Source of the DNA: Dyadobacter sp. CY347
GTDB taxonomy: Bacteria; Bacteroidota; Bacteroidia; Cytophagales; Spirosomataceae
Assembly: GCF_021502655.1 (NCBI RefSeq)
Contig: NZ_JAKFFT010000004.1
Location: 248,001 to 312,000, forward strand
DNA: 64,000 bases
Direction: 5' to 3'
Below are positions 54,477-62,739 of the stretch, one piece after another. The translations under genes were made by a program, and so were the position numbers. The notes under the pieces were generated by a model. The model saw nothing but the letters and a program-made list of their open reading frames with translations, was not told where the DNA came from and did no database searches. Every line of letters begins with the position of its first letter. Position 1 is the stretch's first letter.

Positions 54477-56231
54477 ATGAATAAAATGAAAAACAATATT
54501 TCAAAAAAAGGGGGATTAGCACTGTTGTTAGTGATCATGCTGGTCGGATACTCCTGTAAAGAAAGTTTCCTGACGATTCCAGCAACAGGACAGCTGGATG
54601 AAGGGCAGCTTTCAACCAAAAAAGGGATTGAAGGTGTGCTTGTATCAGTGTATGGCCAGCTTAACGGACGTGCAAACAGGATGGCCAGCGCCAGTAACTG
54701 GGTGTGGGGCAGTATCCGCGGAGGTGACGCCAACAAAGGAACCGATCCAGGGGATTTCAGTGATATCAACCCAATCCAACGCTTTGAGTATCAGACCACC
54801 CAGGGTGTAATTTTGGATAAATGGAAAGGAAACTACGAAGGTGTGGCGCGTGCTAACCTGGTTATCAAACTGTTAGGCGTTGCCCAAGAGGACGTTACAG
54901 AAGATGACAAGAAAAGGATCGGCGGAGAAGCGCGCTTCCTGAGAAGTCACTACTATTTTGAACTGAAAAGAGGATTCAACAATGTTCCTTTCGTTGACGA
55001 GACGAAGGATTATGGAACAGGCATTGAATCAGTTCCTAACACAGTGGAAATCTGGCCATTGATCGAAGCAGACATGAAGTTTGCTTATGAAAACCTGCCG
55101 GAAACACAAGGAGCTGCGGGTAGGGCCAACAAATGGGCTGCTGCTGCATATCTTGCGAAAATCTACATGTATCAGAAGAAGTATACTGAAGCAAAAGGAC
55201 TTTATGACCTGATCATTGCGAACGGTAAGACAACGAATGGTAAAAAATACGGTCTGGTTCCAAAATTCCAGGACGCATTTAAAGCTTCCAACGACAACAA
55301 CTCAGAATCAGTTTTCGCGATCCAGGCTGCTGCTAACACAGGAAGTGTGAACAATGCAAACCCTGAATTTGACCTTAACTGGCCTTACAACACGGGTCCT
55401 AACGGTCCTGGGAACTGCTGTTCTTTCTTCCAGCCAAGCTTTGAGTTGGGCAACTCTTTCCGTACAGATGCAAATGGACTTCCTTACCTGGACGGCTCAT
55501 ACAACACAGCCGGAAAAGAATTGAAAACTGATATGGGCTTGAAATCTTCTGACGCTTTCACGCCGGATGCAGGTCCTGTTGATCCACGTCTTGACCACTC
55601 TATCGGTCGTCGCGGTCTTCCATTCCTTGACTGGATCGATCACCCGGGTAATGACTGGATCCGTAACCAGCCTAATGCAGGTCCTTATACGCCTAAGAAA
55701 TATGCGTATTACAAATCTGACATTGGTTCTTTACAGGATAACAGCTCATGGACGCCTGGTTACACAGCGATCAACGTGAACATTATCCGTTTTGCCGATG
55801 TGCTTTTGATGGCTGCGGAAGCAGAGATCGAGGTAGGATCATTGGAAAAAGCCAGGGAGTATGTCAATCTGGTTCGGACACGTGCTGCAAATCCTGAAAG
55901 CTTTGTAAAACGCAAAGACGGACAAGTTGCTGCTAACTATGTGATCAACACTTATAAAACGGCTTTTGCAAGCAAAGATGCAGCCCGCTCCGCGGTTCGT
56001 TTCGAAAGAAAACTTGAACTCTCAGGCGAAGGCCATCGCTTCTTTGACCTGGTACGTTGGGAAATCGCTGATTCGGCTATCAACGCTTACCTTTCTTACG
56101 AAGGCAAAAAGCTGAGCGGAGCTTTGGGCGGAACGAAATTTACAGTGAAGAAAAACGAATTCCTGCCAGTTCCTCAGGAGCAGATTGACTTGCTGGGTAA
56201 AGACATTTTAGTGCAAAACCCAGGTTATTAA
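54477..56231 (+). CDS. SusD/RagB-like outer-membrane lipoprotein
   Basis: 584 residues from ATG 54477 (a TTG at 54468 is also in frame). Signal peptide ends with lipobox VGYSC. The N-terminal SusD motif (GEARFLRSHYYFELKRGFNNVPF) and the C-terminal block (RFADVLLMAAEAEIEVG, RFERKLELSGEGHRFFDLVRW-like, LPVPQEQIDL) are textbook. It forms the surface lid and binds the substrate for the preceding SusC, 57 bp upstream. Strong terminator follows. Confidence 0.96.
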   Translation: MNKMKNNISKKGGLALLLVIMLVGYSCKESFLTIPATGQLDEGQLSTKKGIEGVLVSVYGQLNGRANRMASASNWVWGSIRGGDANKGTDPGDFSDINPIQRFEYQTTQGVILDKWKGNYEGVARANLVIKLLGVAQEDVTEDDKKRIGGEARFLRSHYYFELKRGFNNVPFVDETKDYGTGIESVPNTVEIWPLIEADMKFAYENLPETQGAAGRANKWAAAAYLAKIYMYQKKYTEAKGLYDLIIANGKTTNGKKYGLVPKFQDAFKASNDNNSESVFAIQAAANTGSVNNANPEFDLNWPYNTGPNGPGNCCSFFQPSFELGNSFRTDANGLPYLDGSYNTAGKELKTDMGLKSSDAFTPDAGPVDPRLDHSIGRRGLPFLDWIDHPGNDWIRNQPNAGPYTPKKYAYYKSDIGSLQDNSSWTPGYTAINVNIIRFADVLLMAAEAEIEVGSLEKAREYVNLVRTRAANPESFVKRKDGQVAANYVINTYKTAFASKDAARSAVRFERKLELSGEGHRFFDLVRWEIADSAINAYLSYEGKKLSGALGGTKFTVKKNEFLPVPQEQIDLLGKDILVQNPGY

Positions 56232-56251
56232 TACTTTAAGAATTGCTTAAA

Positions 56252-56285
56252 AAAAGGAGGTGGTATTCGTTTACCATCTCCTTTT
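56252..56285 (+). terminator. Intrinsic terminator after the second SusCD pair
   Basis: AAAAGGAGGTGGTA (56252-56265) pairs with TACCATCTCCTTTT (56272-56285) with one G-U wobble, 6-nt loop TTCGTT. Confidence 0.8.
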
Positions 56286-56323
56286 CTTAATTTTGAGATG
56301 TTCCCCACTTTTGTTGTTTTCAA

Positions 56324-59300
56324 ATGAAGTCAATTTTACCCCCAAAGTATCTTTTAGCTGCACTCCTGGTTGCAACCCTGCTGGCGTCCTGCAACAAAAA
56401 ACTGAAAACATTTACCCAGCTCGACAGCGATGAAACGGGCATTCAATTTGCCAATCGCATCGCGGAAAATGACACCATGAACATTCTGGCGTTCGAGTAT
56501 GTGTACAATGGCGGAGGCGTGGCGCTGGGCGATTTCAATAATGACAGCCTGCCCGATGTTTATTTTACAGGAAACTCGGTTGAAAACAAATTGTATCTTA
56601 ATAAAGGCGATTTCAAATTTGATGACGTGACCAAAAAAGCCGGTGTGGCTGCCAAAGATAAATGGTCAACCGGCGTTGCACTGATTGACATTAATGGCGA
56701 TAATCTGCTGGATATTTACGTGTGCGCTTCCGTTCGCAAGGTCGCGAAGGAACGTGAAAATTTGCTTTATGTAAATCAGGGGCTTGATGAAAATAAGGTT
56801 CCCATTTTCAAGGAAATGGGCAAGGAATATGGAGTTGCAGACACTACGCACACAACCAACGCCGCTTTTCTGGATTATGACAATGACGGCGATCTGGATC
56901 TCTTTCTGCTCGTCAACGAAATGGACGACAACACTTTCCCTAATAAATATCACAAGAAGATCGTAGACGGTTCATCAAAAAGAACAGACCGGTTATACCG
57001 CAATGATTGGGATGAAAAATTGAAGCACCCCGTTTTCACCAATGTATCAAAAGAAGCCGGGATCCTCATTGAAGGTTACGGCCTGGGGTTGAATGTAACG
57101 GACATTAATCAGGATGGTTATAAAGACATTTATGTTACCAATGATTACCTGACCAATGACCTGCTTTACATTAATAACGGAAACGGAACATTCACTGATA
57201 AGGCACCGTCCTCATTCAAGCACACTTCGCATTCTGCAATGGGCAATGATGTTGCCGACATTAACAATGATGGTCTTGTGGATGTAATAGCGGTAGACAT
57301 GATGCCGGCCACGAACCGCAGAAAGAAAATGATGACGCCGGCGAACAGCTATGTTACTTACCAGAACAATGAGCTTTTTGGTTACCAATATCAGGTTGCC
57401 AGGAACACATTGCAACTTAATTTAGGCTCGGTGGATGGCAAGAGTAAAAGCCCGGTTTTCAGTGAAATTGGTTTGCTGAGCGGCATAGCGGAAACGGATT
57501 GGAGCTGGACGCCTATGGTCACGGATTTTGACAACGACGGCATGCGGGACATGATCATCACCAATGGTTTTCCCAAAGACATCACCGACCTCGATTTCAT
57601 TGCTTACCGGAACGAAGTGTCGAGCGTGATGGAGCCTATGATGATGCTGGACTACATTCCAACCATTAAGATTTCCAATTTTGCATTCAAAAATAAAGGA
57701 AACCTTCGTTTTGAAGATGTCTCCGAACAATGGGGCCTTGAAACAGCCAGTTTCTCCAACGGGGCGGCATATGCCGATCTGGATAATGACGGCGACCTCG
57801 ATTTTGTGGTAAACAACATTAACGATTCAGCATTTGTTTACCGTAACAACAGCATTCAGATCAAGCCGGAGGAGAGTAATTATTTACGTATAGCATTCAA
57901 AGGAGCGCGTTATAATAAGGCGGGCATCGGGGCGATTGCGGAGATTATTTATGCTGACACGGTGAGACAGATTTCCGAGAACTCGCCTTACCGCGGTTAT
58001 CTTTCAACCATTGAGCCATATGTACACTTTGGTCTTGGCAAAACCAGGAAGATAGATCATGTAAAAGTAACATGGCCAGGCGGTAAGTCGCAGATTATGA
58101 AAGATGTAAGAGCGAACCAGGTGCTTACATTCAACGAAGCCGACGCGAAAAATACCATTGAATCGCATCAGAACGAAAATTCAGAAACTTCCCTGTTTAC
58201 AGACATTTCATCCAAAATAAACCTGCCATACAGGCATCAGGAAACGGACGTTATTGATTTTAATATACAAAAATTGCTTCCGCATAAAATGTCACAGTTT
58301 GGCCCGGCTATGGCAGCTGGTGATGTGAATGGGGATGGGTTGGACGATATTTTCATTGGCGGCCCAATGCACTTCAAAGGCCGGTTCCTTTTGCAGCAAG
58401 CCAGTGGTAAGTTCCAGGTTACGGACTTGCTTCCTGGCCTGGAAGGCATTACCAAGGACACCGAGGACATGGGTGTCTTGTTATTCGATGTCGATAATGA
58501 TAAAGATCTGGACCTGTGCGTGGTTAGCGGCAGTTATGAAATACGCGCAGGCGCGCCGGGGCTCAAAACATTGCTTTATACCAATGATGGAAAAGGGAAA
58601 TTCAGCCTGGATACGGCCGCATTGCCCCAGTTCCTGGTGAATGGTTCGTGCATAAAGGCAGTGGATTATGACAAAGACGGCGACCTGGATCTGTTTATTG
58701 GCGGCAGGGTGGAGTCGGGGGCATATCCAAAGCCCGTTTCCAGTCACATTCTCCGGAATGATACACAAAGCAGCACTGTGAAATTTTCAGATGTAACCAA
58801 GGCTGTCATCCCTGATCTTGTCAACATTGGCCTGGTATGCGACGCCTTATGGACTGATTATGACAATGATGGCTGGGTTGATTTGCTTGTTGCAGGAGAA
58901 TGGATGCCAGTTACTTTTTTCAAGAATAATAAAGGAAAATTTGCAAAAGCGGCGTCAGGATTGGATGATAAGAAGGGCTGGTGGGGAAGCCTCACAGCCG
59001 GCGATTTCGACAATGACGGGGATATGGATTACATAGCCGGAAATTTGGGGATCAATTCGCTCGCGCGCGCTTCCGAAAAGCAGCCTGTAAGCATGTATGC
59101 CAAAGATTTTAACAACGACGGTTATTTTGACGCTATACCAACCGTTTACTATCGCGCAGACGATAAAACGTATAAAGAATTCCCATACAACACGCGCGAC
59201 GATATGGGCAAGCAGATCATTCAGGTGCGCCAGCGTTTTCAGGAATACAACAAATTTGCGCAGGTGAGCTTACCCGAAATTTTAAAACCCGAAGAGCTCA

Positions 59301-59893
59301 AAGATGCCTTGCACGTGAGCGCGACCTGGATGAAAAGCAGTTACATTGAAAACCTGGGCAATGGTAAATTCGCGATACGTGAGCTCCCGGTCCAGGCACA
59401 AGTGGCACCGATTTTCGGAATGATCGCGGATGATTTTGATCAGGATGGAAACCTCGATGTGCTGCTCACGGGAAATGATTACGGATCGGAGGTTTCGGTG
59501 GGACGGTACGACGCGTTTTATGGGCTTATCTTAAAAGGCAACGGTAACGGATCCTTCAAGCCTACAAGCTTGGCGGAAAGTGGTTATGCGTCCATGGGTA
59601 ATGCCAAGGGGCTGGTTAAACTGGCATCATCAGGCAATAACTGGATCACTGCCACCTCACAGAATCGCGACTCCATTCGATTCCACCAGATCCGTAAGGA
59701 AACGGCAAAGATCACCCTAACTCCGACCGAAACAACGGTATTGTTAAAACTGAAAGGCGGAAAGACCAGACGGGAAGAGCCGGGATACGGTTCGTCATTC
59801 CTATCTCAATCTTCCCACAACTTATTCCTGCCCGCCTATGCCGAACAGGCAACGGCAATAGACTCTAAGGGAAATAAACGAACATTGAAATAA
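56324..59893 (+). CDS. ASPIC/UnbV (CRTAC1-like) VCBS-repeat lipoprotein
   Basis: 1189 residues with a lipoprotein signal (lipobox LLASC, Cys23). Two propeller-like sets of FG-GAP/VCBS repeats carry Ca2+ loops (DFNNDSLPDVYF, DYDNDGDLDLFLLV, DINQDGYKDIYV, DVNGDGLDDIFI, DFDQDGNLDVLL). Between them (about 530-610) is an ASPIC/UnbV domain: KAGIGAIAEIIY, ENSPYRGYLSTIEPYVHFGLG, KVTWPGGKSQIM. The start of the mature protein (TFTQLDSDETGIQFAN) is the conserved entry to the first propeller. Located directly after SusCD, it is a common Bacteroidota partner, presumed surface-exposed and glycan- or protein-binding. Confidence 0.93.
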   Translation: MKSILPPKYLLAALLVATLLASCNKKLKTFTQLDSDETGIQFANRIAENDTMNILAFEYVYNGGGVALGDFNNDSLPDVYFTGNSVENKLYLNKGDFKFDDVTKKAGVAAKDKWSTGVALIDINGDNLLDIYVCASVRKVAKERENLLYVNQGLDENKVPIFKEMGKEYGVADTTHTTNAAFLDYDNDGDLDLFLLVNEMDDNTFPNKYHKKIVDGSSKRTDRLYRNDWDEKLKHPVFTNVSKEAGILIEGYGLGLNVTDINQDGYKDIYVTNDYLTNDLLYINNGNGTFTDKAPSSFKHTSHSAMGNDVADINNDGLVDVIAVDMMPATNRRKKMMTPANSYVTYQNNELFGYQYQVARNTLQLNLGSVDGKSKSPVFSEIGLLSGIAETDWSWTPMVTDFDNDGMRDMIITNGFPKDITDLDFIAYRNEVSSVMEPMMMLDYIPTIKISNFAFKNKGNLRFEDVSEQWGLETASFSNGAAYADLDNDGDLDFVVNNINDSAFVYRNNSIQIKPEESNYLRIAFKGARYNKAGIGAIAEIIYADTVRQISENSPYRGYLSTIEPYVHFGLGKTRKIDHVKVTWPGGKSQIMKDVRANQVLTFNEADAKNTIESHQNENSETSLFTDISSKINLPYRHQETDVIDFNIQKLLPHKMSQFGPAMAAGDVNGDGLDDIFIGGPMHFKGRFLLQQASGKFQVTDLLPGLEGITKDTEDMGVLLFDVDNDKDLDLCVVSGSYEIRAGAPGLKTLLYTNDGKGKFSLDTAALPQFLVNGSCIKAVDYDKDGDLDLFIGGRVESGAYPKPVSSHILRNDTQSSTVKFSDVTKAVIPDLVNIGLVCDALWTDYDNDGWVDLLVAGEWMPVTFFKNNKGKFAKAASGLDDKKGWWGSLTAGDFDNDGDMDYIAGNLGINSLARASEKQPVSMYAKDFNNDGYFDAIPTVYYRADDKTYKEFPYNTRDDMGKQIIQVRQRFQEYNKFAQVSLPEILKPEELKDALHVSATWMKSSYIENLGNGKFAIRELPVQAQVAPIFGMIADDFDQDGNLDVLLTGNDYGSEVSVGRYDAFYGLILKGNGNGSFKPTSLAESGYASMGNAKGLVKLASSGNNWITATSQNRDSIRFHQIRKETAKITLTPTETTVLLKLKGGKTRREEPGYGSSFLSQSSHNLFLPAYAEQATAIDSKGNKRTLK

Positions 59894-59906
59894 GGGCATA
59901 AAAAAA

Positions 59907-59934
59907 GCCTCTGCCGGAAATGCAGAGGCCTTTT
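59907..59934. terminator. Terminator between the UnbV and Hsp20 genes
   Basis: GCCTCTGC (59907-59914) pairs with GCAGAGGC (59922-59929), loop of 7 nt, T-run after; an A-run before the stem makes it bidirectional for the convergent Hsp20 gene. Confidence 0.8.
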
Positions 59935-59950
59935 GCTAAACAGCGATTGA

Positions 59951-60355
59951 TCAGCTGATCCTGATCTCCTGCGCCGGTTTTTCAGATCCCGGAATGATTG
60001 GCAGGTTCAAATGGAGAATTCCGTTGTTGTACTCAGCCAAAATGTTGTCTGAGTCCACAGTCTCATCAATGACAAACGAGCGCTCGAACGAAGCCTTGCT
60101 GAATTCATGGCGGATCCAGTTCCGGTTGTCTTCTTTTTCATGGATTGATGTATAAGCAATGGTCAGCTCATGACCTTTAATGCTGATTTTAAAATCCTCC
60201 TTCGCCCGGTCAGGGGCAAAGACCATCAGTTCATAGTTGGTGTCATTTTTGACTATGTTAACCGGAACCCGATAATTATGGCTCCCGCCAAACTGCTTTC
60301 CCGAATATTCATGGCGCATTGCATGCCCACGGTGTCCAAATCTGTTATTGCACAT
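59951..60355 (-). CDS. Hsp20/alpha-crystallin family small heat-shock protein
   Basis: 134 residues. The alpha-crystallin domain spans about 30-125 (VPVNIVKNDTNYELMVFAPDRAKEDFKISI, in which the family's beta strands are clear, and GILHLNLPI, the closing G-x-L motif). The C-terminal IRIS resembles the I-x-I tail that docks neighbouring subunits. The N-terminus is unusually short and His/Arg-rich (NNRFGHRGHAMRHEY). It should hold unfolded proteins. It overlaps the preceding Gly/His-rich gene by 11 bp and lies downstream of an ECF sigma gene, suggesting stress control. Confidence 0.9.
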   Translation of the reverse strand: MCNNRFGHRGHAMRHEYSGKQFGGSHNYRVPVNIVKNDTNYELMVFAPDRAKEDFKISIKGHELTIAYTSIHEKEDNRNWIRHEFSKASFERSFVIDETVDSDNILAEYNNGILHLNLPIIPGSEKPAQEIRIS

Positions 60356-60554
60356 TGTCTTGTTGATTTTTAGGTGATTGAAAATGACTATCGCCGCAGT
60401 CCCTATGCCCGTAATGTCCCCATCCGGGTCGGCCCCATCCGTGGCGGCCCCATCCGTGCCGATCTTGGAAACGGTCTCCTACTGTGAAGTGTAAACTTGC
60501 TGCGGTGATCAGCGCTACGCTAATCCCTAGCAGCATTCTTGTTCCTCTTTTCAT
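60345..60554 (-). CDS. Small Gly/His/Trp-rich envelope protein
   Basis: 69 residues. An N-terminal hydrophobic segment (MLLGISVALITAASLHF) may be a signal or anchor. A repetitive region follows, GWGRHGWGRPGWGHYGHRD, with three GWG units and many His, that could bind metal or nucleic acid or be disordered. I recognise no family. Its stop overlaps the Hsp20 start by 11 bp and its start is 3 bp from the upstream membrane-protein gene, so all three are co-translated. Confidence 0.6.
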   Translation of the reverse strand: MKRGTRMLLGISVALITAASLHFTVGDRFQDRHGWGRHGWGRPGWGHYGHRDCGDSHFQSPKNQQDNVQ

Positions 60555-60557
60555 GGC

Positions 60558-60818
60558 TTATATATTTTTTGGATTTTGATAAAATGGGTCCCTTAATCCT
60601 TCTTTTCCTTCATAAAATCGCGGGTTTTCCGGGCCGCTGAAATACGGGTCGTAATGTCTCCACCTGTGATATCCGCGGCGTCTTCCTGCAAAGAGCCGGA
60701 AGATCAGACCGATGAAAAGGAAGAAGAAGAGCGCTTTGAAAAGCAGGAACGGGATCAGGAAAAGGGCGATCCCTCCCAGGATGCCGCCGGCGATTGTTTT
60801 GAGAATTTGACTAAACAT
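60558..60818 (-). CDS. Small membrane protein of the sigma/Hsp20 cluster
   Basis: 86 residues from ATG 60818 (MFSQILKTIAGGILGGIAL); the longer frame from 60866 adds a non-conserved start. Two adjacent hydrophobic stretches (about 8-24 and 27-45) suggest a hairpin membrane anchor, followed by an Arg/His/Tyr-rich cytoplasmic or periplasmic tail (RRRGYHRWRHYDPYF). No recognised family. It resembles, in composition, the RHYDPY/GWGR-type tails of its neighbours. Confidence 0.65.
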   Translation of the reverse strand: MFSQILKTIAGGILGGIALFLIPFLLFKALFFFLFIGLIFRLFAGRRRGYHRWRHYDPYFSGPENPRFYEGKEGLRDPFYQNPKNI

Positions 60819-60910
60819 GGCTTTTAGATTTATATAAGTGAAATGCACACAAATGGTGTACATCATCGCAGACGGCTGATCTGAACAATTACTTTAAAGA
60901 TTTTGAAAAA

Positions 60911-60940
60911 AATAAAAAACCCAGCTTTGTGGGCTGGGTT
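60911..60940 (-). terminator. Terminator after the sigma/membrane-protein pair
   Basis: On the minus strand AACCCAGC (60940-60933) pairs with GCTGGGTT (60925-60918) around a 7-nt loop; an A/T run follows (T on the minus strand, 60917-60911). Genes further down would need their own promoter or read-through. Confidence 0.75.
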
Positions 60941-60948
60941 CGAAGTAT

Positions 60949-61320
60949 TTATTCATTTTCCGGCGGTTTTCCGCAACGTCGCCGCCATTCCTGCTTGAAC
61001 TTCTTGCGGTCTTCGTCACTCATGTCCATCCACTTATTTCTCCATGCTGCGCCGAAGCCAGGTCCGCCTTCGCCGGGGAAGTTTCCACCAAAACCGGGCT
61101 TACGCCAGCGGCCCGGACCGCCGCCAAAATTCCCAAAAAGAATCCTGCATAATACGATCAATCCGACCGCCTGCCAGTAGGATATCGGGTTGGTGTTCAA
61201 AAGCTCTGGCAAAATGGCATTCCATAACCAACGCACAATCGCGCCCAGCAGGAGCGCAGCTGCAAACCCGAAAACGGGAAACATCCAAAAGCGCTTCTTA
61301 TATGTATGTCGCTGATTCAT
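60949..61320 (-). CDS. Small two-helix membrane protein next to the ECF sigma gene
   Basis: 123 residues from ATG 61320; 12 bp after the sigma stop. Two membrane helices (about 12-32 and 48-66: WQAVGLIVLCRILFGNFGG) are followed by a Gly/Phe/Pro-rich linker and an acid/basic tail MSDEDRKKFKQEWRRRCG. The tail resembles Spy/CpxP-like LTxxQ helices in spirit and recurs with sigma-70 genes in Bacteroidota. An anti-sigma or sigma-regulating role is plausible because of this arrangement, but no anti-sigma domain is recognisable. Confidence 0.7.
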   Translation of the reverse strand: MNQRHTYKKRFWMFPVFGFAAALLLGAIVRWLWNAILPELLNTNPISYWQAVGLIVLCRILFGNFGGGPGRWRKPGFGGNFPGEGGPGFGAAWRNKWMDMSDEDRKKFKQEWRRRCGKPPENE

Positions 61321-61331
61321 GATAGACAAAT

Positions 61332-61880
61332 TTAATAATTTACAAATTCCTGATATACGCTTTCCAATCTTCGTCGCAAATGCTGGACAGCATAACGTTT
61401 CCTTGAAATCAATGTTTTGATATTTTCTCCCGTTCGATCCGAAATTTCCTGGAAAGTCTGGTCTTCCAATTCATTCCAAACGAACACCTGCCGCTGATTT
61501 TCGGGCAGCTCGGCCAATGCGATGCCCAATTGCTCCCAGAAAAGCTCTCTCATATAAACGGTTTCAGGGTTTCCGTCATCGGCTAGCAGGATGTCTTTGA
61601 AATAAAACTCGCCTTCCTCGTCTTCATACCCGTAATCTTCCAGCGAATCCGGTTTTTGTTTCCGGTATTTGTCAATGATGCGGTTACGCGCCACCCGGTA
61701 TAACCAGCTGCCGATCTGCTCAATGGCCTCAATTTCGGGCACACTGCTCAGCTGAAACCAAACATCCTGCAAAATATCCTCAGCATCCTCATCCGTATTC
61801 ACCCGTTGCCGGATAAACCCCATGAGCTGCTTACTATAAGACGCAACGGTTTGAATGATATTTGGCCTTTTTTCCGACAA
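61332..61880 (-). CDS. ECF-type RNA polymerase sigma factor
   Basis: 182 residues. Region 2 (QLMGFIRQRVNTDEDAEDILQDVWFQL, with the DAEDILQDVW core-binding motif, and WLYRVARNRIIDKYRKQ for -10 recognition) and region 4 (LAELPENQRQVFVWNELEDQTFQEISDRTG) are clear, with no region 3. The linker contains an unusually acidic stretch (EDYGYEDEEGEFYFKD). It leads the membrane/Hsp20 cluster to its left and probably controls it and itself. An acidic linker is not part of the core ECF fold. Confidence 0.92.
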   Translation of the reverse strand: MSEKRPNIIQTVASYSKQLMGFIRQRVNTDEDAEDILQDVWFQLSSVPEIEAIEQIGSWLYRVARNRIIDKYRKQKPDSLEDYGYEDEEGEFYFKDILLADDGNPETVYMRELFWEQLGIALAELPENQRQVFVWNELEDQTFQEISDRTGENIKTLISRKRYAVQHLRRRLESVYQEFVNY

Positions 61881-62297
61881 AGTGAAGGTTGAAAATTGGT
61901 ATTAATAGGGCAGACGGATATCAAACGAAAATACTTTAAATCGACCAGTATATTATGTGTATGTTAACAGCAATCCTTTATGAATGGTTATTATTAGAAA
62001 AGTGCAAATGGTATGTTAATGTCGGTTAGAATTTGACGTGTCAAATTTTAAACTACTTGTTGCACTTTTGCTATAAACATAGGATTATTCTAATAAGATT
62101 AGATAACAACGAAAAGAACTTTAACCAACTGAATATTTGCTTGTTGCATTCTATTCATAATGTTATCTACATTTACATCATCAAACAGCACAGAACATGA
62201 GTGCAGTACAAGTTTGAGATTGATTAGGAATATCGAGTTAGTTTAATATCTGAAAAGTACAAAAAGTAAACTCAATCAAAACATTAACATTAGAAAC
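61881..62297. other. Intergenic region between divergent genes, with a palindrome
   Basis: About 420 AT-rich bp between the sigma gene (left) and a small secreted-protein gene (right). It holds a perfect 18-bp palindrome and should contain two divergent promoters. No exact TAnnTTTG box was found; the sigma and its neighbour may use a non-housekeeping promoter. Confidence 0.5.
62030..62047. promoter_or_regulatory. 18-bp palindrome (putative operator)
   Basis: AATTTGAC-GT-GTCAAATT is a perfect inverted repeat with a 2-bp centre, 150 bp upstream of the sigma gene and 250 bp upstream of the small secreted protein. Size and symmetry suit a dimeric repressor; no regulator is assigned. Confidence 0.5.
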
Positions 62298-62663
62298 ATG
62301 AAAAAGACAATTTTGACAATCGCAGTTCTGTTGGGAGTATCAGCTGCTAATCTTACTATCGCCGCAGACAAGAATAAAGAAAATAACGCTTCTATTGAAC
62401 TGGTTTCAAACAGCGAATTGAAGTTCAAACTGACGCTTGATTCAGTTAAAGAAAGATCTTCATTGGTTATCAAAGATTTCAACGGAGACATCGTTTACAG
62501 CACAGCGCTTCCAAAATCTGAGAACTACTCAAAAATCTACGATCTATCCAACCTTGCTGATGGAAATTACAGCTTCATTGTGAACAATGGCGGCGAAACT
62601 TCTGCAAAACCATTTGTGATCGCTACGCAAACAAAACGTCTGGTTACAGCAGTTGTTAAATAA
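62298..62663 (+). CDS. Small secreted beta-sandwich protein
   Basis: 121 residues with a signal peptide (MKKTILTIAVLLGVSAANLTIA, cut near ADK). The mature part alternates strands (LKFKLTLDSVKERSSLVI, GDIVYSTALPKS, ADGNYSFIVNNG) in the pattern of the Bacteroidota Ig-like T9SS-associated or DUF3244-like secreted domains. The order (residue, FNGDIVYSTAL, YDLSNLADGNYSF) is shared by many T9SS sorting domains, but it is a whole protein here and lacks the usual C-terminal motif. A 32-bp palindromic terminator follows. Confidence 0.7.
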   Translation: MKKTILTIAVLLGVSAANLTIAADKNKENNASIELVSNSELKFKLTLDSVKERSSLVIKDFNGDIVYSTALPKSENYSKIYDLSNLADGNYSFIVNNGGETSAKPFVIATQTKRLVTAVVK

Positions 62664-62683
62664 TATCAACGGACCTTCCTGCA

Positions 62684-62721
62684 AAAAGGGCTGTCACGAT
62701 CGTGACAGCCCTTTTGTTTTT
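62684..62721 (+). terminator. Terminator with 32-bp perfect palindrome
   Basis: AAAAGGGCTGTCACGA followed by its exact complement (62684-62715), then T-rich sequence. It can act for both the secreted protein gene and the convergent oxidoreductase gene. Confidence 0.85.
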
Positions 62722-62739
62722 TATCCAACACTCAAAAAT

